Assembly (NCBI GenBank): GCA_015501055.1
Contig: JADNYV010000004.1
Span: 682,001-746,000, forward strand
Length of the DNA: 64,000 nucleotides
Direction of reading: 5' to 3'
Source of the DNA: Mucidula mucida
Lineage: Eukaryota > Basidiomycota > Agaricomycetes > Agaricales > Physalacriaceae
Shown piece by piece: positions 21,001 to 32,347 of this stretch. Below the pieces are notes generated by a model. The model did not search any database. It was not told the DNA's origin and saw only the letters and a program-made list of their open reading frames with translations. Position 1 is the stretch's first letter; each line of letters opens with the position of its first letter. Made by a program: the position numbers and the translations under genes.

Positions 21001-22904
21001 TCCAGGTCCGCCGGACCCCACAGCAGGCGCTGCTCCGTTCGAAGCGGTCGGTTGCACCCCTCGCATTCTATCAAATAGTATGTTGAGAAGGCGAGAACGT
21101 ATCGTAGATGTTCCATCTTCCCGTGGATCCAGCGTTTCAGCAAGTTCCCTGTCAAGGAACAATAACTACGAAAGTCTCAGCGAAGAGGATGACTTGGACT
21201 TGAAAGAAAACATACATCTTTGTCAGGACCAACAGGATAAGCGAACATCAATGATGTAGGCTCTCGTGGGTCCCAAGTCCAGGCTTGAGGACGTCCATAT
21301 AACTGGAACGCGTCGTGGTAAGCTGCACAACGTTCAGTGACCATTTGTTGAATCCAAGGCAATCGACGCACCAACAACCCATTTCAACATTTCAGCAGCC
21401 TGGCTCAGACCACCCTCAAGCTCTGGCATGATGAGGATCCATCCTTCACGGCCTCGCATGCCAGCGGCTATATCTTCTGTCCCTATACGACCTTCAACCT
21501 TGATTAAAGTGCTCCTGCTGATCAGCTCAGGTCGTTCTGGATAGACTGCAAACGCCTGTGTGACATCAGTCATTGTGAGGAGAGCCTTCTTGCGATCCTT
21601 CGGCTTCTGTGAGAGATACATCGACACGTTGGCCTTGGAAGGTCCAACGCGTGTCGGACTAACATCGCGCGCGAACAGAGCGGACATGCGTTTCTTTTTA
21701 GTCCCAAGGGTCGGTGTAGCACCAATACTACTGTTCGGGGTCATGGGCGTTTCAGGCTCATAGGTAGCACTGACAACCATCCAGACGCGTTTCCAGTCTG
21801 TCTGGCCTGCTATTCGTATACGAGCCCAACCCTCCATTCGACCGCGGATGAGGGTGGAGGGAATGTCGCGAGCTACAAAATAAACAATGAGGTCGACCAT
21901 GGTATTGCAGGGAAAGATACTCACCACTAAGAGTTATCCTTATTAGATGAGCGGTATATATTTCCTCGAGACGGGATTTTTCCCAAGCACATAGACGCAA
22001 AGCAGCGGCCCATGAGATAAGTGACTCTGTAGATGGACATGAGAAGAGCAGTAGGTTTGAACCAGCGGTGTTGAGTGTGAGAACGTTGGCGTAGCGTTGC
22101 GCCGGTGTGGTTGGTGTTGCTGGAACAGTTATCGATCCAAGGACCGCGACGAACTACGACAGCATGAGATGGATGACAAAATATATTGAAAGTACTTACT
22201 GCGTCGGTAACGTTTACATATGTTGGAGGAACTTCTCTGTTCTGGCTGCTGGCCTCCTGGATTTGCTTCATGTCCCAGATACTGAGCGTAGTACCGCCGA
22301 GCTGTGCCCAGACCTCGTTCCATCCCTCCTCCTTGGTTGGCTTCTGACCGTCGCCGTTGCGTTCAATCTTACGCACGAGCGGTCCAGATAGATAAACTTT
22401 GTGCGCATGTGCAACTGTCAGCCCTACGACTGAGCGGATTTCGGGATGTAGTTGTGGAGGCTGAGCGGGTGCTGATGGACCTGAAGTGCTTCTCGCAAGT
22501 GTGGTGCCGTTGGTGGATGGCGGCGCCGGCGCTCGCGTTATGGGTGGGCTGTCGGCGCCATTGAGAGTATTTGACTGTGTCCGCGAAAGCAATGAAGGCG
22601 TCCGCTGAACATTAGCAGACTCTGGCTGTTGTTGTTGTTGCTGCTGCTTGCGGTTGAATGAAAAGAATGACGATGCACGACCGTGACGGTCACCAGTGGA
22701 TGGTCGCTGGGGCTGTTCTGTGGCGGCCATCGAGTCTGACGGTGAGCTGGTCGTCGGTGGTTGCTGTGGGGATGAAGTAAAGTGGTGACGCGGTTGCTTC
22801 TGGCGCAGCTGCTGGAGGCGGGTGGGACTAATGAAAGAGGAATTGCGGGAATCCCAAGCCGGGGTGGTGGTGGTCGATGATGAAGAGGCGAGCTGGGTCG
22901 TCAT
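18029..22904 (-). CDS. PH-domain protein, CAF120/SKG3-like, 1541 residues
   Basis: Six exons (22904-22200, 22153-21925, 21872-21372, 21322-21216, 21165-19275, 19221-18029) are open and in phase. The N-terminal 150 residues are Ser/Pro/Gln-rich. A PH domain spans about residues 165-300 (HKVYLSGPLVRKIERN, TTLSIWDMKQIQEA, LLFSCPSTESLISWAAALRL). A second conserved block has GWARIRIAGQTDWKRVWMVV and YPERPELISRSTLIKVEGRI. This resembles yeast Caf120/Skg3, linked to the CCR4-NOT complex and bud-neck polarity; I infer orthology at family level only. The middle 600 residues are Ser/Pro-rich and disordered with acidic runs. The C terminus is Met/Gly/Pro-rich with tandem NPMMTGQGM repeats and a charged coiled-coil stretch (LTEREREKRLAEERQRRF). 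Confidence 0.82.
18531..18611. repeat. 27-bp tandem repeat encoding MNPMMTGQG
   Basis: Three head-to-tail copies starting at 18531, 18558 and 18585 (CCAGTCATCATCGGGTTCAT...) with two or three substitutions between copies. It lies in frame in the last exon of the PH-domain gene and is flanked by further degenerate NPMM units. The unit length is a multiple of three, so copy-number change would keep the frame. Confidence 0.85.
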
Positions 22905-23821
22905 TCAAGCGGCACTCAGGCGCGATGATCAAGTCCCAATCCAGATCCAAAAAAGCTGCTGCGAAAGAGTACAACACAGCCTCGTCCTCCACGTGTAGTT
23001 ACTCACCGCTCGGTTCCTTCCAATTTCCTTTCTTTCTGCTAGCCTTGTGTTTCGGATTAGAATCTACTGTCACTTTCGGAATAAGCGCTCGTCCTAATCT
23101 GCCGCCGGTCACTTAGTATCAGATTGATTCAGTGCCTTTATCAAGTCTTTCTGGATGCAATAGCGGATTGCCCTTGCTCTGTCGATGCTCTCTCACTCTA
23201 TCAGTCCGCCACCGACGCTATGTACTGAAACACTTTCGCAGCGCTTATTTTGATCAAGGTTCAATAGTTCGTATCGGCCTTAAGGGTTGATTCTTGCAGG
23301 GGAGCAAAACGTCCAAGGCAGTGGAGGGCAGTGGCTCCTTAAGTCTCTCCAACACTACGGGACAATGGAGCAAAAAGAGGGAAACATAGCAAAGGTAACA
23401 CAGAAACATGCCCTACTCTTGTTTAATCTGTGCTTATAACGCCCACTTTGACGAGTGTTTTCCTCTGACTCCGACTTGGCTTCCAAGTCAATTGCCCCCC
23501 GCCAAACAACTTTATCTGAGCTCCCTCGAATCACGTCGAAGAATCTCGAGCCTCGTGTCCTTCTTCCGTTTGTCTCTTCGATCACAATGTGTGGACTTTG
23601 TTGGAACAATAGCCATCTCGCGACTTTGTTGACCTCGATCTATTGACGCTTTGACTGTGTGTCTCACTATAAAAGGCCGTCGCGCCATCAAGGCGGGACT
23701 TTTCTCGCTACTCTTCACTTAACATCACCTCACTTGAACGTACTCTCTACACTTCTCGACGCTTCATCGATTTCATATCACAAACCACCTCCCCCACCGA
23801 TCGTGAACGTCAACCATAACC
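22905..23821. other. Intergenic region between divergent genes
   Basis: 917 bp without a supported gene. It contains the promoter of the PH-domain gene on the left and, at about 23666-23676, a TATAAAAGG box serving the small plus-strand gene at 23822. Confidence 0.5.
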
Positions 23822-24067
23822 ATGACAGATCCCGTCAATCGCAGCGCTCGCGGCAAGGAAATCAGCAGGCCCAAGCCGCTTCGTTACGGCCAGTCAAGCG
23901 CTGATTCTAATCTCTTCGTGATTGCTAATACTTCCCATTCCACAGGATCCCATCACAAGGGATCAAGCAACAGCCAGAATGCACCCCAGCCTCCTCCCAG
24001 CGAAGGACGAAAGCGCAAGGACAGCATGGCCGCAAAGGCCCTCAAGTCGCTTCATCTGAAGAAATAG
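23822..24067 (+). CDS. Small basic Ser/Lys-rich protein, 81 residues
   Basis: A single open frame from an ATG in good context (AACCATGAC) to TAG at 24065-24067. A clear TATAAAAGG lies about 150 bp upstream, followed by a CA/CT-rich leader typical of strongly expressed fungal genes. The product is hydrophilic, rich in Ser, Lys and Gln (GKEISRPKPLRYGQ; C-terminal KRKDSMAAKALKSLHLKK), with no signal peptide or membrane segment. A splice-acceptor-like tract ending CATTCCACAG at 23942 hints at an intron, but removing one from GTCAAG would break the frame of the basic C terminus, so I keep it unspliced. Family not recognised. Confidence 0.5.
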   Translation: MTDPVNRSARGKEISRPKPLRYGQSSADSNLFVIANTSHSTGSHHKGSSNSQNAPQPPPSEGRKRKDSMAAKALKSLHLKK

Positions 24068-24480
24068 ACCTTCAACGCCACACCATTTCCGTTTCCTTTT
24101 CATTCCACCATAACATCGCCATTTGCATGCCATCTCCACTCATTCTCATTCCCGCTGTCTTGGCTGTCGCTCCCTTGTTGTCTTTCTCACGGTTTTGTAT
24201 ACTTGCTATGATCGCCACTCCTACACCACCTGTACACCACTTTGCGGCTCATTAAATAGACGTTCTGCACAATTCAACTCCAAAGTCTTTACGCTACTTC
24301 CGCGGCAAGACACTGGTACATGACACGGAAAGAACTAGTGTCCAACGCCGCTGGGAGCTACTTTTCTGAACGCCACACTGGAAACCACACTACCGCTTAC
24401 GCCTCCAAAGCTAAAGCTACGATGTTTTATCCGTGAACTATTGGTCCATTAGAAAAGTCTTTTTCATAGAAACTGGAAAA
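24068..24480. other. Intergenic region between convergent genes
   Basis: Presumed 3' untranslated sequence of the small gene and of EFM4; T-rich and C-rich stretches, no further gene seen. Confidence 0.5.
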
Positions 24481-25253
24481 TTACTGATAAACAAAGCCAG
24501 TGTCTGGCGTGACAAAACTTGCTTTCAATTCATCTTCGGTAAAATTGCATGCTGGCGAAGATGAGTTACGAGAAGGAGTATAATGGCATGAACCGCGGAC
24601 ATACAGGTTATGAGAAAGAATCCGCCGTCTTTGAGGAGTCGTGCAGCGCGTTGAGGATACTGATATGCGGGTGATCGTCCTTGATCATCTTTCTCGCCCA
24701 ACGCAATCGCATCATAAGTTCCTTTGTCCAAAAGAAGATCCCAGCACGCCAGCAGAGACGATTGATCCATATGAGGAAGCAATGCTGGTTCTTCATTCAA
24801 AAAATCGCATGTACTGAAATGAATGCCGTCTGCTCTCCTTGTGGAAGCGATACTCGTGGCGAGCTTCACTGCATCTGCACTGTAATCGATCCCAGACAGT
24901 CTTTCCGCGTTATAACCAGCGTCTACAAGAGCGAATAGAAGGGTACCATTGCCACTTCCCACTTCTAATATTGTTGAAGGTTCACTGGGTGGCATATGTT
25001 CCACCGCCCAGTCGACCATTTTCTCGACACTTTCCTCACCAAACCTGTACCATATCAGTAAAGGGCTGAGAGTCCTAGTCAGAGGGGCTGACCATACTTC
25101 TCCTTCATCGCCAGTGTCGTCGAAATTTTCGAGCTCGAGTTGATACACATCGTCCCAGCTATATGTTCCTTTGATTTCAATGCGATTCCACTATGGCATG
25201 CTAACTGACTGTTGTTTGGTGCCGAGTTTAGAAGATTCGGGTTCGATGCTCAT
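24481..25253 (-). CDS. EFM4: EEF1A lysine methyltransferase EFM4/METTL10-like
   Basis: Four exons (25253-25210, 25158-25093, 25044-24605, 24551-24481) give an intact 206-residue class I SAM-dependent methyltransferase. The order of motifs is that of EFM4/METTL10, which methylates translation elongation factor 1A: KLGTKQHWDDVYQLELENF, then GDEGEVWFGEESVEKMVDW, motif I ILEVGSGNGTLLFALV, LSGIDYSADAVKLA (acidic motif II), CDFLNEEP, WDLLLDKGTYDAIAL (post-I) and GGFFLITSCNFTEDEL near the C terminus. Length matches the family. All introns are 47-54 nt with matching phase. It lies upstream of nothing operon-like; PAM18 follows on the same strand with its own promoter. Confidence 0.92.
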
Positions 25254-25442
25254 CGTGGTTTTGGTAGAGTGAAAATGATTAGTCAGCAAAGCGTTGGAGA
25301 GCTAGTTCGATGCGAGTAGTGCGAGTCAATTAAGAGGTAATGGTACATGTCCCCACGACGTAAATAAAGTACACTGCAAGGTAATCAGCAAGCGAACATT
25401 CATTACGACTGTGAAACGCACCGATAGCAAAATTAGATAGTG

Positions 25443-25798
25443 TCAACGTCGCCCGTCCGTCTTTTCGATCAAATCCTTTGCCTCATTGATTTTACTGGCA
25501 AGATATGGTGAGCCGCCTCTGTCTGGGTGATTGGCCAGCATGATATGACGGTGAGCATCTTTTAGCTTGTTGCGCAGCAAAGGGCCGTCTCTGTAAAAGA
25601 TGGGAAAATGCATGTCAAAGGAGGAACAAGGACGTACTTGAGGCCAAGGATGGCAATGGCTTCCTTTCGATCCATTTTGGCTTTGAACCCGCCCTTGACC
25701 CATTGTTCGGCTGCGCCTGCCCCAGCACGACGAAGAATCGCCCTTCCAGCGAGGGCGACGGTGATGGCGCCAATACCGAATGCTAGAGGTGTCGTCAT
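25443..25798 (-). CDS. PAM18: Mitochondrial import motor subunit TIM14/PAM18
   Basis: Two exons (25798-25638 and 25590-25443) encode 102 residues. An N-terminal hydrophobic segment ([18 protein letters not shown]) acts as the inner-membrane anchor. [17 protein letters not shown] follows, then a J domain with [19 protein letters not shown], including the HPD that stimulates mtHsp70, and a C-terminal [15 protein letters not shown]. Size and layout are those of fungal PAM18, which sits at the matrix face of the TIM23 translocase. It is divergent from the helicase gene at 26056, sharing about 257 bp of intergenic DNA. Confidence 0.95.
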
Positions 25799-26055
25799 GG
25801 TCGGTGGCAATGGCAGAGCTCAAAAAAGGAAGGGAACCCGACTGCGATCACGTGCGTTTTACGCCATTTTCTCCGAACCGTCAAGGCGCTTGCCTTTCAA
25901 GTACACAAAGTTTAGCTCTTCTGGCGCTTGCCTCGTGCCGCTCTTCTATTGATACCCTCGGCGCTTATCACTATTAAACTGCGCGTAGCCACGCTATAAA
26001 GGGCCATGGACGGTCAACAACCACGCTCTCTTCTCCCCCCATCGACGACATCGAT

Positions 26056-28745
26056 ATGCCTCGCCACTTCTCTGTCTCACAGAACATTTTCACTACCACT
26101 CACTGTGACGTCCCCGTCGCGGTGTACGACGTCAAGGCTTTGAAGCCCGCGTTGGTCCTTGACTTTCTTGAGTCTATCCAGACAGAGGGCCGTATGGGCA
26201 TCGCTGCCGTCTATGGCCGACAGGGCACTCTTCTGCAGCTCTTCATCTCCACGAGTACACGAGTCATCGTTCTCGTCAATCTCAAAGATCCGATGCTCGA
26301 GGCCAAACAGTCACGCCGGGCCCGCTCCGGCTGGCAGACGTTTAAACAGAAAGTGCTTCTCAGCGCTTATCCAAAGTATGCTCTCCGTATGGACAAACTA
26401 GCGCTCGCACTTCATCACGACCACGGCATCCGCATAACGCGTGGCATTGATCTTCTCTCCCTCCACCCGAATCGCGACTCCGTCGAGGCTTTCCTTCACG
26501 CCTTTGGTGGCAAAGCCTTTCACAACCACATTGATCCCGACAACGCTCGCAACCTTCATCAAGAACTAAAGGAGCTACATCATAGGTCTCCAGAGGAGAA
26601 AGGTCGTGTCATGGCGTTAGAAGCCTGGATGGTTTGCCATGCCGCAACGATGGATCACGTCGTAGCCGATGCACCCACCATCTCCACCGATGCGCTATCC
26701 GACGCGGTGAGTTTATCTTTGGGTCTTCGCTGATGACCCTTACTCTGCTTATAGGAACTGGACGTTCTATCAGTCACCTTTCGTAACCAACTTCTCCTGG
26801 ATAAGTTAAAGCCTCTCCAGACGAAGAATGAAGTGGCACCTTTGGCCACTCGAAAAGGTGGCGAAGTTAAACTGATGTCGGAGCGTTACAAGACCAGGAT
26901 CGTAAGATCCCAAAATCAGGTAGGCTTTCTCGTCCAACTCGATACCAAAGAAACTCATTACATTGCAGTCCGTCGAGATCCTGGCTGAGCAAGACGGTGA
27001 GACGGTTGCTTTTCGTGGTCGCGTCACACGAGTACGAGGACGGGAAGCAACCGTCTCCTGCCGTATGGCCTCGAACAAGACACAGACACAACAAGTCGTC
27101 AGTGTGACTACGTTTGGTCGAGACGATCCAACGCAGGCTGTAAAACTTCGCTCCAAGATTATCCTAAAGTGTCTTGACAAATCCGTCACAATTTTATCCA
27201 ATCCCTTCGTGAAAGCCATTTTCATGGATTATACAGACGTATCCTGGCATGACCCTCTTTCGTATTCTTCGCTTGAGATCCCAGAGAACGTATTGGAGCG
27301 TCCTTTGAATAAATCTCAGATAGATGCCGTCAAGGTCATCTTGTCAAACAGAGACGAGGATCGCATTGCGGTAATCCATGGGCCGCCTGGAACTGGGAAG
27401 ACCACCGTTATCTCTGCTGCTGTTCTCATCGTGACTCAAGGTGATCCTCAACGCACGTTGTGGCTCGTGGCGCAGTCGAATGTTGCAGTGAAGAATATCG
27501 CAGAGAAATTGACAACCGTTAACTTCACAGATTACAAGATCCTTGTTGCGAAGGACTTTCATTACGATTGGTACGATCAGGTTCTACTTGAGCTCTTCAT
27601 TCTTACCTACTACCTTACAGGCATGAACATTTGTATGAAGCCATTGAGAAGAACATGATCCGTTCCGACGACTTTGCGGAGGACACTGTTGGAATGTCGC
27701 GAGTGATACTCGATTCACGCGTCATGTTGTGCACTCTCAGCATGCTTTCAAATGCAAAACTCGCTCCGATAACGCGTCTGGTACCTGTGGAGACCATCAT
27801 TGTCGACGAAGCCAGTCAGATAGAGATCGGAGACTATCTTCCGCCTATTCATCTATTCCATACGACCCTCAAGAAGCTGGTCTTCATCGGTGACGACAAG
27901 CAATGTACGTTCATCGAGCGCTTAGTACACTCCCTATCTTACGCGGTTTACAGTGGCGCCCCATGGCCAAGACGATATCAAGCATCTCAAGAGTATATTT
28001 GAAAAGCCACACCTTCGTGAAAGGGCTGTATTCCTGGATACTCAATGTAAGTTAGGCAGAGTTGTTTGATGCTCCACAGAAATCCTCACGAGCAGTATAG
28101 ATCGCATGCCCATCCCAATAGGCAAATTCATCTCGAAGCACGTCTATAGCGGAAAGCTGAAGAGCATACATTCCATCAAGGGCATGTCTAGTTGTCGATT
28201 TGTCAATGCTGAGGGGACCGAACAGCAACAAGGGACTAGTTGGATTGTGAGTGATGCGATTGTTGTATCAAGGACAAGGTCTCACGGAATACAGAACTTG
28301 CGCGAAGCGCAAGCAATTTGTAAACTGGCCAAGACTTTACAAAGCCGGCGTGAATTGTTCAAGGTCATAACGCCTTACGACGCGCAGCGAGCGTTACTGC
28401 AAAAACTGCTCAAGATAGAGGGACTCGAGTGGGAGAATAAATGCTTCAACGTCGACTCGTTCCAAGGTAATGTCGTGTATCTGTTGTTACCTCTATCTAA
28501 GTCTTTGTTCAGGGAATGAAGAGGACTTCATCATAATCTCTGTTGTCCGGACAGCGCGACTGGGTTTCCTCAGGGAAAGTCGGCGTGCGAACGTCATGTT
28601 GACACGGTGCAAGAAAGGGATGTACATATGTACGAACAGAGACTTTGTCAATGGCGTTGCGTTGAAGTCATTGGTCGGGGGGTTGGCGAAGAGAGTGAAT
28701 CCCAATTCGTGGATGGAGTTCGAGGACCTCTTGAATGGAGCGTGA
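26056..28745 (+). CDS. SF1 (UPF1-like) helicase, copy 2
   Basis: Eight exons (26056-26706, 26755-26919, 26969-27570, 27621-27904, 27954-28046, 28101-28246, 28295-28466, 28513-28745) give an intact 781-residue protein. Core motifs are Walker A HGPPGTGKTTVISAAV, LWLVAQSNVAVKNIAEKL, Walker B IIVDEASQIEIGDYLPPI, FIGDDKQ, QYRMPIPIGKFI, VITPYDAQRALL, NVDSFQGNEEDFIIISVVR and NVMLTRCKKGMYI. This is the UPF1/SEN1 branch, whose members unwind RNA or DNA 5' to 3'. The N-terminal 220 residues are not a CH or zinc domain. Their strand-helix pattern with ALVLDFLESI and ITRGIDLLSL loosely recalls an RNase D-like fold without obvious DEDD residues; this is inference. The 14997-17765 gene is its paralogue. 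Confidence 0.9.
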
Positions 28746-28915
28746 CTGTATAGCCTCGAATTTTGGACCTTTTTTGTATCTCTCTTATGCCCTCTAGCTT
28801 ATTGATAGATAGCCTAGACTAGAGTATCCAATACCTATTGCAATTTCGAACGTCGGTGCCGTTTTGGGATGAGATTTTCCTTTTTGGGGAGACCCCAGAT
28901 CTGCCTCCCACCATC

Positions 28916-29810
28916 ATGTCCTCCAACGAAGCATCCTCGTCGAAAGCTCCGCCACCGGCAGCGGACGACGTCGAGAAGCTGCTGAGTCGTGAGGCCACCG
29001 CTTTCCAGCGCGAAGTTGAGGTTGAGCGCATCCTCAAGGCATTCAAACTTAAGTGAGCCTGCATGTCTCCTTGTTGCCGAGGCAGCACTAACCGCCACTC
29101 TGCAGTCCATATGACATTCTAGACTTAGATGAAACTGCTACTGCTGACGATATCAAGAAAAAGTATCGCCAGCTTTCTCTTTGTGCGTCTGCTGTATTAC
29201 TTGCATGACAATGCCATATCGCTCATACCGGCCCAGTCATACATCCGGACAAGACATCACACGCCCGTGCGCCCGAGGCTTTTGACATTGTCAAGAAGGT
29301 ATGGCCTCTGTTTGTATTTCCCGTTGCTCATATCTCAACCAGCACCATTCCAGGCCGAATCCGAAGTAACCGACAAGGCTAAACGCGAGGAACTCGATGC
29401 TATCATCAAGCAAGCCCGCACGCTTGTTCTTAAACGATTGACTCCGCCTCTTCCTGCTTCGACACCGGATAACGATCCCGCCCTCAGAGGTCTTGTGCCA
29501 CCGTTCAAGGTACAGGTGCGCGCCCAGTCTAGGGAGCTCCTCATCGAAGAGGAGGTCAGAAGGCGCAAGGCCATCAAGATGAACTTGGCCAACGAAGGCT
29601 TGGAAGCTCGAAAGAAGGACGAGGAAATTGCCTCCAAGAAGAGAAAGGTCGAGGAGGACAAACATTGGGAAGGTCAGTTCCGCATCATCCTATTGTGCTG
29701 TTCAGGTCTGAAGGGTTCTCGTAGAGGGGAGGGAACAGCGAGTAGACAGTTGGCGCGACTTTGCAAAGGGCAAGAAAAAGAAAAAGGCCAAGATCGCGAT
29801 CCTTGGATAA
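28916..29810 (+). CDS. DNAJC8-like J-domain protein
   Basis: Five exons (28916-29052, 29106-29182, 29237-29298, 29354-29672, 29725-29810) give an intact 226-residue protein. An N-terminal acidic/helical lead is followed by a J domain at residues 46-110: NPYDILDLDETATADDIKKK, YRQLSLFIHPDKTSH with HPD, and APEAFDIVKKA. The C-terminal half is a long charged coiled coil (LLIEEEVRRRKAIKMNLANEG, KKDEEIASKKRKVEEDKHWE) ending WRDFAKGKKKKKAKIAILG. This is the DNAJC8/SPF31 layout, a nuclear spliceosome-associated J protein. It is convergent with the phosphatase at 29854, only 43 bp apart. Confidence 0.9.
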
Positions 29811-29853
29811 TATACCCACATTGTTTAGAGGCGAATAACGATATACTAATAAT

Positions 29854-31198
29854 TTATCGCAGGTGGAAATTTCCAACAACTCGTCGCACGTCTTCAGACA
29901 AAACGTCCTGTCTATCTGCATATAGGGCGCTGACAACCTCACGCTCCTGCCACTCCTGCTCTTCTGGCTTTTCCGCCTTTCCAATCGGTTCTAAGGTGTA
30001 ATGAACAGACAATGCTGATAGCACACCGCCATATGCTCGTGAAATCCCTAAAAGACAATGAGCGATTGCTTTAGCAACGACATTGTTGGAATGTTTACCG
30101 GTGTCAATGATGATAATCTTCCCGCCACATCGTGAAGTGATATTCTCAAAGTCTGGCGTATGCCCCATAATCATTCGCCGTGTTCCTGTTTTCTCTAAGA
30201 CTTCTTCGACGTCTTTACACACCTTCTCTTCGGTATCCTGAGCCCAACCACGATACCAAAGAGGTCCGTTTGAGCTGTATAGTTCTGCTTCTTCCTTTGT
30301 CGTATCTGAAAATATTTTGTTTATGACCCACTAATTGAGCGAGTTACACACCTTCAGGAAGACCAACGTAGGGACCTGGTGGATGAGGTCGGGGCTGTTT
30401 TCTCGTCTGGAGCTTCCGCAAAAGTGAGTCTGAGAGGTCATTGATCTTGCTCGGAAACGGCGAGAGTCCAGAATATGAAGGTGATAGTCCTCCGTGAACG
30501 AATGATATGGCGGAATGGGAAAGTGGACCGCTAAGGGAAGAAGACGATGGGTATGGCGTATTGGGTGGACCAAGCGACGGGTGCAAGGGTAAGCGAGACG
30601 CTGTGGTATAATTTGTGGCCCAAGAACGGCCAATGCGTCCAGTTGTTATCATCTTTTGCCGCGCCTCGACGGAACCGAAAGTCTGTATCTCGCTGGAGTA
30701 TACGTATCGCCAGTCCCCAATGACGTTCATCCATTCGTGGTTTCCGAGATGGGAAAGCACGATGCCGCCCTTGGCTTGCGCCTGTTCCCGCAACGTGTCC
30801 ATATATGTGAAGAGCTTAATGGTATCATCTCCTCTGCAACCAAGAGACGACGTCAAAAACAGACTGAGAGCAAGAACTGGTGATTGCTACCTATCGATGA
30901 TATCGCCTGTCTGCACAAAGTAGTCCACGTCGCCAGACCAAGCGCCCTTGTCGTCAATCACGCCAGAGAATTGTAGCACTTTGCGAGCATTGGGGAAATC
31001 GCCATGCAGGTCGCCGACAGCGACGATATGTCGTGTATAGGGCTTGGGGTCGTCGTACGCGTCTTTCACGGGTATAAATGGGACCTGCCCGAGTTGCGAT
31101 TGTTGTGTCAAAGAGAATGCTTTTGCCACGATGTTATAGCGAAGGGCACAGTACGCGCCCACCGCGACGAGTAAGAATGTCAAAAGTCGTTGAGTCAT
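29854..31198 (-). CDS. Membrane-anchored calcineurin-like metallophosphatase
   Basis: Three exons (31198-30891, 30833-30352, 30305-29854) encode 413 residues. The N terminus has a signal-anchor (LLTFLLVAVGAYCALRY). Metal-binding motifs of the PPP/MPE fold follow in order: VGDLHGD, QTGDIIDRGDD, LSHLGNHEWMN, FVHGGLSPSY and MIMGHTPDF. This pattern matches Shewanella-like phosphatases (SLP) found in fungi and plants, which dephosphorylate phosphotyrosine or phosphoserine; the substrate here is unknown. A Ser/Pro-rich insert lies between GNHE and the second His motif. The promoter is short: the left end of the 1,035-bp transposon at 31304 sits only 106 bp upstream of the ATG, so expression may be affected. 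Confidence 0.87.
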
Positions 31199-31303
31199 TG
31201 TATGCCGCCAAATCGACCGCCAGCACTTGAAGTAAAATAGCAGGCCGGCAGATGATGGTGGTTAGGTCGTAACCCAGAAACGGCAATCTACGCCGCCGGT
31301 CTC

Positions 31304-31329
31304 GGAATAAGCTGTTTGGGAACCCCGGT
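31304..31329 (+). repeat. Left terminal inverted repeat of the 1,035-bp element
   Basis: 26 bp starting GGAATAAGCTG; pairs with 32313-32338 with a single A/G difference at position 4. Confidence 0.85.
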
Positions 31330-31613
31330 AGCCCTACCGGCCCGATGGTCCGATTCTAGCATTGTCGATGAATTACAGGCTCTACACCACCAATTTGGTT
31401 TGAGATCAACCGAAGACTCGGCGAATGAGGTCGTAGATACCTAATATAGTCATGTCAAATTCTGATCGTTTTGAGATTTCCTTGATGTTCCCCTTCTACC
31501 ATCACCGCTGTGTCTTGTGAACGTTCTTTTGACCTTCAAAGCATGTCTCGCAACATCCAGGAAAAAATACCAGATCCACGCCAAATACCTTGACTCTTCT
31601 CACCACCGATCTC

Positions 31614-32104
31614 ATGACCGACACTGCCCCACCAACGCCTACACCCTCTGAGTCGGGCACGGAAGACGAACCAGCAGCCCATACTGAGTTCAGATGCGAC
31701 ATCGCTGACATGCGACAGGATATCAAAGATCTGGAGACACAGTATCGTCGGGTTGCTCGAAGCGTTAACCAGGTGCGTGGTTTTTTTTCTCTGACATCAA
31801 GTTCTCTCTCACTGGCCTGTATAGCTCGCCTGCGACGTGGCTCCTCTAGCTGCAAGCTCGAAGGATATTTCCTTGCAAACTACAGAGTACTCATTCCCGG
31901 TTTGTCCTCGCCCACCCGCAATCCTAACTGATGTAACGGCGTGTAATCACTATAATCCAGTCCTCGCATTGCCCAGTAACCCTCCCCATTGCACATGCAG
32001 TCACTTACAGCCATCAAAACACTCTTCATGCCAAATTTGGCTTGCTTGGAACTGTCCTCTGTGAGATACAGCAATCAGATAGTAGGAGCAGTCGCCATAG
32101 GTAG
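31614..32104 (+). CDS. Putative coiled-coil protein carried inside the TIR element
   Basis: Three exons (31614-31772, 31825-31899, 31961-32104) keep phase and give 125 residues. The N terminus is Thr/Pro/Glu-rich (APPTPTPSESGTEDEPA). A helical segment follows (CDIADMRQDIKDLETQYRRVARSVNQ region) with heptad-like spacing, then LACDVAPLAASSKDISLQ and a less certain last exon. No transposase motif or known family is recognised. Intron sizes and GT-AG signals match those of host genes, which suggests captured host sequence rather than transposon-born code. It could be a real small gene into which inverted repeats were not inserted but which was picked up whole. Expression is unknown. Confidence 0.55.
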
Positions 32105-32312
32105 ATGATGGGCGATAGACCCATCACATGTGGTAGCAGTAAAGAGGAGATGAGTGTGGCGTGGTTTTTGGGTCTACTTCTTACGTGTTCCAGGGTCTAA
32201 CTCAGTTTTTTGTGCAACATGCATAGTTGCTTATGACTAAAAGATCAGTATTGCCTCAAGAAGGCTTATCGACGCCACACAACGTGAGGGTTCGTGTCAC
32301 GCAATGTGACGA

Positions 32313-32338
32313 ACCGGGGTTCCCAAACAGCTTACTCC
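32313..32338 (-). repeat. Right terminal inverted repeat of the 1,035-bp element
   Basis: Reverse complement begins GGAGTAAGCTG; matches the left repeat in 25 of 26 positions. The flanking 9-mer GCCGGTCTC at 32339-32347 repeats 31295-31303. Confidence 0.85.
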
Positions 32339-32347
32339 GCCGGTCTC

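Larger units (their letters stand above)
31304..32338. mobile_element. 1,035-bp TIR element with 9-bp target duplication carrying a gene
   Basis: The left end reads GGAATAAGCTGTTTGGGAAC from 31304; the right end read inward from 32338 is GGAGTAAGCTGTTTGGGAAC. The inverted repeat is 26 bp with one mismatch. The 9-mer GCCGGTCTC lies directly outside each end (31295-31303 and 32339-32347). A 9-bp duplication and absence of a transposase point to a non-autonomous Mutator-like (MULE) element; an 8-bp reading with an hAT or other superfamily is less likely but not excluded. The interior holds a spliced open reading frame with its own start, unlike a simple MITE, so it resembles a gene-carrying (Pack-type) element. 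Confidence 0.78.
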
